In this document: piece by piece, positions 16,982 to 23,640 of the stretch
How positions within the stretch are numbered: position 1 is the first letter of the stretch
How the letters are laid out: each line of letters starts with the position of its first letter
The notes under the pieces: model-generated
What the model was told of the DNA's origin: nothing
Database searches by the model: none
The model's input: only the letters and a program-made list of their open reading frames with translations
Made by a program: the position numbers and the translations under genes
Origin: Mycolicibacterium frederiksbergense
Lineage (GTDB): Bacteria; Actinomycetota; Actinomycetes; Mycobacteriales; Mycobacteriaceae
Reading direction: 5' to 3'
Length of the DNA stretch: 64,000 bases
NCBI RefSeq assembly: GCF_012223425.1
Contig: NZ_CP038798.1
Span: forward strand, 124,001 to 188,000

Positions 16982-18497
16982 TCGGCGCTCGTCCCCCGCC
17001 GCCGCCGCCCATCGCACCGCCGGGCGTGATCACCGGAGGTGACCAGTTGCCGTGATAATCCTGGCTCCACCCCGGGGGCGCGATCTGTTCGGCCTCTGTC
17101 ACGGGGTCGTCATCCCACCCGTCGCCCAGACTCGTGGCGAAACCCGTCGACTGAGTGAAGCCGGCGGGTACGGTCTGCCCGTAATTGGGCGGGGTGGGGT
17201 CACGGGGATCCGGAATCAGATCCTCGCGAGGCATCCAAATGCCCGATCCCGGTAGATATTCCTCGGAGCCGTATGGTCCCAGCGCGCCGGGGGCTTTGAT
17301 CTGGGCGTCGGAAAGCGTGGTGTCGGGCACCCACGCGCCGCTGCCCGGGACGAGCTCGACGTAGCGATGTTCGCCGCCGCTACGGTCGTAGAACGGTGCA
17401 GGCCCCAGGTCGCCCGGATTCAGGATTTTCAGACCAGGCAGTTCATCGGGCCGCACGAAGTTCCCTGAGCGCGGCCCGATTTCGACCCAACCGGGACCGT
17501 CGGGCGGTTGCGCCGGTCCCAGTCCACCTGGGCCGCGAACGATCGGGTAGTGCCGCTTGTCGCCTGGCTTCCACCCCGCACTTTGAACCTCACCGTCGCC
17601 GTCTCCACCCCCGGCGATCGGTGGTGCGGTCTTGATCGTGTCCCCCATCGCTGAGAGCGTGCTGCTGCTGACCGAGCAGTGATAGTCCGCGGCGGCGGCG
17701 GTGGCCTCGGCCTGTTTGCGTGCCAAGTTCTCCGTCTTCTGCTGTACCTCAACGGCATTGACTCCGCCAGAGGCTTGGAAGCGCCGCATTGCCTGTGCGA
17801 GATCTTGGCGGGCCTGGGTGAATTCCTGCGGACTTGGCGTGCTCTGCTTTGCGGTCTCGAAGTTCTGCGCCACCGAGCGCGCATGGTTCGCCAGCGTGTC
17901 CGCCTGCTCGCTCATGTGAGACAACCACTCGCCGTGTCGGCGAGTGTTCGCGCCGGCCCGCTGCTTGCTGTCCTCCCAATTGGCGTCGATCTCGTCACCG
18001 GCCTGGGTGGTGGATGCTGCCGTTTGACGCAGAAGGGCCGCCGACCGCTCCCATTGCTCGGCGAAGGAGTGCAAGCTCGACGATCCAGGACCGCCGTAGA
18101 GGGCGTGCGAATGCGCCTCGCCCGGCAGCGGAGCCAATGCCGCCGGAACCGTCGGGATGGACGGGACGCTCGGTGCCGGAATGCTCGGAAGCGGCGCGGG
18201 CGCGGAGACTGAGCTCGGACCCGTGCTGCTACTGATCCCTGCGGCGTTGGCCTCATCCTGGCCGCTGAGAGTGGCCGCGGTGCCCGAGAGGGCAAGGGCG
18301 CCGACTTCACGTACCGCCGAACCGTGCGTCAACAGTGCCGCCAGGGCGGCGGACGCACCGTTGAGCTGGGAGACCGCCGAGACAGAGGTCATGTCGACCC
18401 CCGGCGGTTCAGCGACTGCGGGGGCGTGAGGCTGTGCATCGCCGGACAGTCGTCCGGCCGCTGTGATCAGCGCGGCGGCATCGAAAGTGATGGCCAT
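16977..18497 (-). CDS. PE-like/PPE-like fusion protein, putative ESX substrate (EspA-type)
   Basis: A 506-residue protein. Residues 1-90 resemble a PE domain (MAITFDAAALITAAGRL.. VSAVSQLNGASAALAALLTHGSAV, ending TLSGQDEAN). After a Pro-rich linker (about 90-125), residues 135-270 form a helical hairpin region like PPE/EspA (FAEQWERSAALLRQTAA..DEIDANWEDSKQRAG..HGEWLSHMSEQADTLANHA). The C-terminal 200 residues are Gly/Pro-rich with repeated 'PGSGxWVP/MP' units, plausibly surface-exposed. Known ESX substrates of this type leave the cell via EccC recognition; the export-signal position has Leu instead of Tyr (LSGQD). The gene lies alone, 18 kb from the nearest ESX component in the window. The IS element abuts its stop codon without changing the protein. 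Confidence 0.7.
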   Translation of the reverse strand: MAITFDAAALITAAGRLSGDAQPHAPAVAEPPGVDMTSVSAVSQLNGASAALAALLTHGSAVREVGALALSGTAATLSGQDEANAAGISSSTGPSSVSAPAPLPSIPAPSVPSIPTVPAALAPLPGEAHSHALYGGPGSSSLHSFAEQWERSAALLRQTAASTTQAGDEIDANWEDSKQRAGANTRRHGEWLSHMSEQADTLANHARSVAQNFETAKQSTPSPQEFTQARQDLAQAMRRFQASGGVNAVEVQQKTENLARKQAEATAAAADYHCSVSSSTLSAMGDTIKTAPPIAGGGDGDGEVQSAGWKPGDKRHYPIVRGPGGLGPAQPPDGPGWVEIGPRSGNFVRPDELPGLKILNPGDLGPAPFYDRSGGEHRYVELVPGSGAWVPDTTLSDAQIKAPGALGPYGSEEYLPGSGIWMPREDLIPDPRDPTPPNYGQTVPAGFTQSTGFATSLGDGWDDDPVTEAEQIAPPGWSQDYHGNWSPPVITPGGAMGGGGGGRAPI

Positions 18498-18613
18498 CGG
18501 TTACCGCTCCAAACTGGCTCGTCATTGTGGGGCGAGCCCACCAGTGGACCCGCCCTTTGATATCTGATGATAAACGCCGCGTGGGTGGTGTCGGCGCACC
18601 AAAATTGTTAGCT

Positions 18614-18629
18614 GTGGGCTGTCGCCCAC
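18614..18629 (-). terminator. Hairpin terminator downstream of the DUF2637-like gene
   Basis: On the minus strand GTGGGC-GACA-GCCCAC forms a perfect 6-bp stem. It begins 11 bases after the TAG stop at 18640 and is followed by AGCTAACAATTTT. It would end the minus-strand conjugation operon before the PE/PPE-like gene. Confidence 0.6.
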
Positions 18630-18639
18630 GCGCTGTTCT

Positions 18640-19539
18640 CTAGGAGACTTTGGCCAACGGTTCATCTCGCAGAACTTGTGCGCTCGCGTCGATGATCTTG
18701 CCGACCGTGTGGTGGCGTAGAGCCAGACGGCGACCGATATCCCGATTCGGCAGGTTGTGCTCGTAGCTCATCCGCAGAACCTCTGAGACCTGTGCGGGCT
18801 CAATGTCTTTGACGGTGATGATGCCCAGCACTTTGTCCGCGAGGTCTGTGTAGGGCAACGCCGCGGACCCGGTGTCGGTGCGGTCGTGGCCCGCTGCGAC
18901 GGTCGGGGTGGGGGCCTCGTCGCGAGTAGGCAGGTCCGGTCCGGTGGTCGCCGTGTGCGACGACGCGGGCACGGACACCTCCTGCGGGTGCACCGCGTGC
19001 TGAGGTGTGACGATGACGCGTTGATCAGCAATCCTCCGGGGGCGGCTCCTGCCCAGGAGGATCGTGAGGCCGTGGATGCTGAGTACGGCCGCGATCGGGG
19101 CGACAGCCCCGACGACGGCGCGCAGTGTCCAGTGCAGTTCTTGGTCAGGCGGTAGGACCGCATGTAGGTCGTTTCCGCCGATGCTGACCAGTAGCCCGCC
19201 GATGAGAACGGCCCAGAAGAACCGTCGTGCGCTGGGATCGGACCTGCAGACCACGGCGCCGAGGGTCGCCAGGATGATGGCTCCGTCCACCGAGCACGGC
19301 CACAGCCAGGCGTTCTCGGGCGGGACGTGGGACCGTACCGCGATGTCGGCCAACGTCGTAAAGCTCAAGCGGATACTGGCCGCGCCGATCGACACGGCGA
19401 GTACCACGGCGGCCGCCCGAATGGCTAGCTCCTCCCACGGGTGCCGCTGGATGGTCTCTTCCATCGCGATCTTGTCCTCTCGCAGAATCGTGGGTGGTGG
19501 CGTCGGTGGGGCTGGCGCTGCCGTGGGTCGGCTTAGCAC
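18640..19539 (-). CDS. DUF2637-like membrane protein with C-terminal HTH
   Basis: A 299-residue protein. The N-terminal half has four hydrophobic segments (LAIRAAAVVLAVSIGAASI, AWLWPCSVDGAIILATLGAVV, FFWAVLIGGLLVSIGGN, LRAVVGAVAPIAAVLSIHGLTIL). The W-P-x-x-x-DG signature fits DUF2637 proteins found on actinobacterial conjugative elements. The C-terminal 90 residues contain an HTH-like part (LRMSYEHNLPNRDIGRRLALRHHTVGKIIDAS). Membrane anchoring plus a DNA-binding tail would suit tethering of plasmid DNA (inference). The GTG at 19539 overlaps the upstream gene by 7 bp; an ATG at 19464 with GAGAGG upstream is an alternative start. It is the last gene before a terminator. Confidence 0.75.
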   Translation of the reverse strand: MLSRPTAAPAPPTPPPTILREDKIAMEETIQRHPWEELAIRAAAVVLAVSIGAASIRLSFTTLADIAVRSHVPPENAWLWPCSVDGAIILATLGAVVCRSDPSARRFFWAVLIGGLLVSIGGNDLHAVLPPDQELHWTLRAVVGAVAPIAAVLSIHGLTILLGRSRPRRIADQRVIVTPQHAVHPQEVSVPASSHTATTGPDLPTRDEAPTPTVAAGHDRTDTGSAALPYTDLADKVLGIITVKDIEPAQVSEVLRMSYEHNLPNRDIGRRLALRHHTVGKIIDASAQVLRDEPLAKVS

Positions 19540-19982
19540 GCCACCCTTTCTGTGGTGCTGGCGTCGGGTTCCTCATCGGGACGCTCATCGGCGTGGTCGT
19601 CGTCGTCGAGGATGACCGCATCGACGGCTGAGGCGGTCAGACCGGGCGGTTCGACAAGCGTCCAGCACACCCGTTTGCGGCCGTCTCGGATTGTCCTGCG
19701 GAGGAGGCCGTGGCCTTCCAGGCTGCGTAGGTGCCGGTAGACACCGGTGTAGCCGTGGGTCGTGCGGCGGTACGCGACGAGGTGCCAGTCAACGTGGCAT
19801 TCAACGATCCTGATTCCCGGACCGAGCCGCTTGAGGTGACACAGCTGCGCGCAAGGAACGTGGCTTCGTTCAACCTTCCAGGGCATCCGTTGTGCCAGTT
19901 CGGCTGTGGACAACGGGATGGAACTGCGACGAAGTTCTTCCAGCAGGGTTTCGCGCAGCGAGATGGTGTCGGCTGTGGTCAC
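19533..19982 (-). CDS. Winged-helix DNA-binding protein
   Basis: A 149-residue protein with a GTG start in a GTGA overlap with the upstream stop. Residues 8-45 (LRETLLEELRRSSIPLSTAELAQRMPWKV) and 80-112 (GVYRHLRSLEGHGLLRRTIRDGRKRVCWTL) resemble a winged-helix regulator with two HTH-like parts. The C-terminus is very acidic (ILDDDDHADERPDEEPD). It is probably a transcription regulator of the operon or a relaxosome helper; no specific family can be named. Confidence 0.65.
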   Translation of the reverse strand: MTTADTISLRETLLEELRRSSIPLSTAELAQRMPWKVERSHVPCAQLCHLKRLGPGIRIVECHVDWHLVAYRRTTHGYTGVYRHLRSLEGHGLLRRTIRDGRKRVCWTLVEPPGLTASAVDAVILDDDDHADERPDEEPDASTTERVAC

Positions 19983-20785
19983 CGCCGCCGCCCTCTCCGC
20001 GCCATCACCGTCACCCCGCCGGGCTCAGCTGACCGCGGGTCGCGGCCGGGGCGACGCCGGCGCTCATAGAGCGCCGACCGGAGGGGGATCAATTGCGCCA
20101 ATCCCTCGGCGACACGTCCCTGCCGTCCCCCAATCTTGCGGAGGAAAGACCCTGTGCCCGGAACATCGTCGGGCACCAGTGCCGCCAGCGCGACGGTCAG
20201 CGCTTGCAGTTCATAGCGCGGCATCTCCTGAAATCGGCGCCAGACGGCCACCGGGGACGACTCTCCGTGCACGTCCTCAACCACCGCCATCGCGTGGGCG
20301 AACACTTTCTCGCACTGTGCGATTCGGTAGTCCCTGCTGGAGAACGACACCGGAAGCGCGGCGACGTTGAGCAGATACCGAATCTCGGCGGCAGGAGCCG
20401 AGTCGATCTCATCGAGCAGCAGGGCCGCCCGGATGACTGCCCGGTCGGTCCAGCGGTCCTGTGCGCTATTGGACCGCGCAGCGGTCCAACCGTCCCGGGC
20501 GAATTCGTCGGGGAACGCGCGCAGCAGCCGGTTCACGGTACTGGCGCCGACGTCGAAGAAGGCGGCGACGTCGGCGATCGACGGCGCTCCGGCCAGGAAC
20601 GACACCTGCCCTTCGCGAAGCTCGTCGAGGACGTCAACCCGGGCCACCAGCTTGTCTCGCCGTTCACTCTCGCGCTTCTGAGCTTTCTGCTCCGCCTTGG
20701 CCCGCAGCACTTGCGCTTCGCGCTCTTGTGCTTCGCGGTCGGCGTTGTCGCGGTCGTAGAGGTCGTGATCGAGCAGGGCAGTCAT
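19979..20785 (-). CDS. Coiled-coil/HTH hypothetical protein
   Basis: A 268-residue cytoplasmic protein with GGAGGG upstream. Residues 10-48 form a charged coiled coil (DRDNADREAQEREAQVLRAK..KAQKRESERRDKL). Residues 65-95 (LAGAPSIADVAAFFDVGASTVNRLLRAF) look like a homeodomain-type HTH. The rest is helical and ends in an Arg-rich tail (RRRRPGRDPRS). No named family. Its place at the head of a chain of overlapping genes with the winged-helix and DUF2637-like genes suggests plasmid gene control or DNA handling. Confidence 0.65.
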   Translation of the reverse strand: MTALLDHDLYDRDNADREAQEREAQVLRAKAEQKAQKRESERRDKLVARVDVLDELREGQVSFLAGAPSIADVAAFFDVGASTVNRLLRAFPDEFARDGWTAARSNSAQDRWTDRAVIRAALLLDEIDSAPAAEIRYLLNVAALPVSFSSRDYRIAQCEKVFAHAMAVVEDVHGESSPVAVWRRFQEMPRYELQALTVALAALVPDDVPGTGSFLRKIGGRQGRVAEGLAQLIPLRSALYERRRRPGRDPRSAEPGGVTVMARRGRRR

Positions 20786-20787
20786 CG

Positions 20788-21585
20788 CTAGTGCCCTCCT
20801 TTCTTGGTGGTGGGGGTGAGCAGGCTTCGTCGGACCAGAACTGACCAGGACGTGGGTCGCAAGCCGATGAAGCCGCGGCCCCAGGTGGGGTTGGCGAGTC
20901 TCTGCGGATGAGTGAAAACCCAGTGGTAGACGGGGATTTCAGCGCGGACCTTGGGTTGGCCCCACGGTCGGCAGCATCCGCGTGAACGGTGCACGTCGGT
21001 CAGGACCGCCGCGCCCAGCCACCCTTGCTGGCGGGTGTGCCACCGTGCGTCCATGCCGGCGCGGCTGGCTGCGGCGACCCCGGCGTCGTCGATGCGGGTG
21101 CCGCCGTAGATCAGCACTGGTCCGCGGTAGTCGGTGGACCACGTTCGGTTCTCGATCGTCTTGCCGCTCAGTGTTTCTGGAACCAGCAGCAGTGAGGCCC
21201 ACGGCCGTCGCAGGGTGAGGCCCATTGCGCGTCCGGTCGCCGCGTACAGCGAATCTGGCGGGTTGGCCAGGTCCAGCAGAACGTCGCGATGACACCCGAC
21301 ATCACCCAGCGCGCAGGTGCAGGACAGGTCCTGCCCACGTAGGGCGGCGACGGCGGCGAGTTGGTCAGGTTGGCCAGCGAGGGTGGCCGCATAGCGCACC
21401 GTCAACCCGAGGCGCTGATCGTCGCTCATCGCCGGGTCCTCATGCGGGTTGGCGAACATCGTTCCGGCCGCGACCGACACCGTCCCGCGCGGCGCGGGCA
21501 TGCCCGCGCGATGCACGCGCGGTTGCGGATCGCCCGCGGCGGGTGTCCAGAGTTCGGTGTGCTGGTCAGAGACGGCCAGTGTCAT
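20788..21585 (-). CDS. DUF4326-ASCH fusion protein
   Basis: A 265-residue protein with AGGAGG upstream. Residues 40-115 resemble DUF4326, with the Cys cluster LSCTCALGDVGCHRDVLLDLAN. From about residue 120 there is an ASCH domain: GLTLRRPWASLLLV..GKTIENRTWSTDYRGPVLIYGGTRI, later VYHWVFTHPQRL and GFIGLRP. ASCH domains are PUA-like beta-barrels that bind RNA or modified nucleosides; some hydrolyse N4-acylcytidine. DUF4326 is common in phages with unknown role. The fusion suggests nucleic-acid modification sensing or processing on incoming DNA (inference). It lies inside the conjugation operon, 48 bp after the VirB6-like gene. Confidence 0.75.
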   Translation of the reverse strand: MTLAVSDQHTELWTPAAGDPQPRVHRAGMPAPRGTVSVAAGTMFANPHEDPAMSDDQRLGLTVRYAATLAGQPDQLAAVAALRGQDLSCTCALGDVGCHRDVLLDLANPPDSLYAATGRAMGLTLRRPWASLLLVPETLSGKTIENRTWSTDYRGPVLIYGGTRIDDAGVAAASRAGMDARWHTRQQGWLGAAVLTDVHRSRGCCRPWGQPKVRAEIPVYHWVFTHPQRLANPTWGRGFIGLRPTSWSVLVRRSLLTPTTKKGGH

Positions 21586-21633
21586 GGTGGGAGTCCTCCT
21601 CGTAATGGGACAAGACGGGCGTGGTGTGCGTTG

Positions 21634-23640
21634 CTACGGGTTGGGCGTGGAGCGCCCAGGCGGTGGTGGTCGGTGACCGCCGTCTGGATCCGTCCTCGAG
21701 GTTCGCGTCGTCGGTGCGTTGTCGTGCCCACTGCGGTCGCGGTACGGGTACGCGCTGGCGGTGTCGTCCCGCGGTGGGGGCGCCCCACCCTGTGATCGGC
21801 CGGGGGCGTTCTGACCACCCGTGTCGTGGTGGTGGCTGCGGGAACCGCCGTTGTGGTGGGCCAGTGATGCGGCGGCCGCCACGGGGATCGCGACCTCGGG
21901 GGCCACGACCTCGGCAGCGCCGCGCCCGGCGGCCCGTCCCGCGGCGGTACGCCCGGCTGCCTCACCTCCGCTGGATGCGCCCGTGGTGGACCGACCAGCT
22001 GGGCCGAGGCCGCCGCCGCCGCTTCCCGGACCGCCCCCGGGGCGCGACGTGGTTGGGGCGGTGCCGAAGCGCGAGTCCGGACCGTGGCGTCCGGGCCCGG
22101 TGGTCGGCGGATGTGCTTTGCGGCCTGGAGGCTGCGCGCCGGGGCCGCCGTGCTCCCCTTGCCCCTGTCCCGATGCGGACTGCTTGCGGTCCTTGAGCCG
22201 CCCGCGCCAGGTGTTGACGACCCGTCCGCTGTACTCGACCTCGTTGACGGTTCGGGCGGTTCCGGTGACGGCGCGGTATCCGCCACGGGCCGCCCGAACG
22301 GGGCCGGGGATGCCGTGGTCGCCGAATGCCCGCAGCAATGCGAAGCGGAAGGCCAGCGAGCCCACGACCGCCAGGAGCACCATCACCAGCACCTTGGCCA
22401 GCGGCGAGGTCATTCCGATGGTGCCGGGCAGCGTTCCGCGGGTGACGCTGGCCATGACCAGCACCAGGATGCCCAGCCCGGCGGTAGCGGCCATCATCTC
22501 AAAGCCGTGCAAGAGCATCCGCCCGGCGGCTTTCTTCGCGAATTGTCTCGGCGGACCGGGGAATGCGGCGATGGCCACGGCCGGGACGACGATGAACAGA
22601 TTCCAGAAGGCCTTGAAACCAACCCGGAACGCTTCGATCCCCATGTAGTCCAGCGCCCAAAGAATGACTAGCACAAGGCAATTGATGACGAAGAAAAGCC
22701 CGGCGGTGGTGGCGTCGAGGTGCAGGGCATGGGCGTAGGCGCTCGGTGCGCACGCCTTCACGGCTTGAGCGGCGCCGATGCCGCGGAGGAGGGCGTCGTT
22801 GTAGGTGCCCGCGCACCCGGGGATGTCGTCGATGAGTTGGCCGAAATTGACCAGTTGCACCATGTCGCGGACCAGCACGTCGACCATCCAGGAGGTCAGG
22901 GTGTCCAGTTGGTTGCTGGTGCCCCCGGCGGCGACAGGCCCGTTGTGGACGACGCCTTGGGCCAGGGAGAAGCCCAGTGACCGACCGATGCCGAGCAGGC
23001 CGTTGTCGCTGATCAGTTCGCCGGCGGGGTCTTGGAGCAGCAGCCAGAACAGCAGCATGGCGACGAACGCGCCCAAGATGATGCCGATTCCCGTGCTGAA
23101 ACCGGTGGTGAGGCAGAGGATCCCACCGGCCACGATGGAGATCAGAAGGCCACCCTCGAAGAGGTGCATTCGCTCGACCATCGCCTTCAAGGTGTCGACG
23201 ATCGGTGCGGCGATCGCACCGAGCCAGGCCAGCCACAGCACCCCGAGTGCGAACTTGATCAGCCAGATGCCGACCGAGCACACGCAGATCAGAAACGCTG
23301 TCTCCCAGGCGAGCAACATGTTGAGCTGGGCGTAGGTCAGCGACGTGTTCAGCGAGGACATGATGGCTGGCGCCCAAGTGGTCGGGTCGACGCCGAACTC
23401 CGGCCCGTTGACGCCGATCATCTCCATCAGCGGTGGAACCGACACGAAGTGCTGGCCGATGGGAACGCCGTAGCTGTCGTGCAGGCCGGTGAACGACCAG
23501 GCGGCGCCCAGGGTGTCGGCGGTGGCCGTAGGGGCGGTCGCCACCGCCAGAAGGGAACCGCCCCAGATGGCTTGCACCATGAACCAGACGCGGCGGACCC
23601 GGGGCCGTGTGTAGAGCCAGGCGGCCAACAGTTCACTCAT
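21634..23640 (-). CDS. VirB6/TrbL-like polytopic membrane protein of the conjugation channel
   Basis: A 668-residue protein. The ATG at 23640 is preferred because it overlaps the VirB4 stop (ATGA) and has GGAG 8 bases upstream. A signal-like N-terminus (VWFMVQAIWGGSLLAVATAPTATA) is followed by seven or eight further transmembrane segments up to about residue 470 (for example FLICVCSVGIWLIKFALGVLWLAWLGAI, IGIILGAFVAMLLFWLLL, FFVINCLVLVILWAL, VLVMVLLAVVGSLAF). The last 190 residues are a long Gly/Pro/Ser-rich hydrophilic tail. Length, topology and neighbours (VirB4, TcpC) fit the VirB6-type inner-membrane platform of actinobacterial T4SS. The tail is unusual for VirB6 and resembles a flexible interaction region. 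Confidence 0.78.
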   Translation of the reverse strand: MSELLAAWLYTRPRVRRVWFMVQAIWGGSLLAVATAPTATADTLGAAWSFTGLHDSYGVPIGQHFVSVPPLMEMIGVNGPEFGVDPTTWAPAIMSSLNTSLTYAQLNMLLAWETAFLICVCSVGIWLIKFALGVLWLAWLGAIAAPIVDTLKAMVERMHLFEGGLLISIVAGGILCLTTGFSTGIGIILGAFVAMLLFWLLLQDPAGELISDNGLLGIGRSLGFSLAQGVVHNGPVAAGGTSNQLDTLTSWMVDVLVRDMVQLVNFGQLIDDIPGCAGTYNDALLRGIGAAQAVKACAPSAYAHALHLDATTAGLFFVINCLVLVILWALDYMGIEAFRVGFKAFWNLFIVVPAVAIAAFPGPPRQFAKKAAGRMLLHGFEMMAATAGLGILVLVMASVTRGTLPGTIGMTSPLAKVLVMVLLAVVGSLAFRFALLRAFGDHGIPGPVRAARGGYRAVTGTARTVNEVEYSGRVVNTWRGRLKDRKQSASGQGQGEHGGPGAQPPGRKAHPPTTGPGRHGPDSRFGTAPTTSRPGGGPGSGGGGLGPAGRSTTGASSGGEAAGRTAAGRAAGRGAAEVVAPEVAIPVAAAASLAHHNGGSRSHHHDTGGQNAPGRSQGGAPPPRDDTASAYPYRDRSGHDNAPTTRTSRTDPDGGHRPPPPGRSTPNP

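Noticed and set aside
21582..22286. A 234-codon minus-strand frame over the tail of the VirB6-like gene
   Set aside because: It lies in another frame of a low-complexity Gly/Pro tail, is Pro/Arg/Thr-rich and has no ribosome-binding site.
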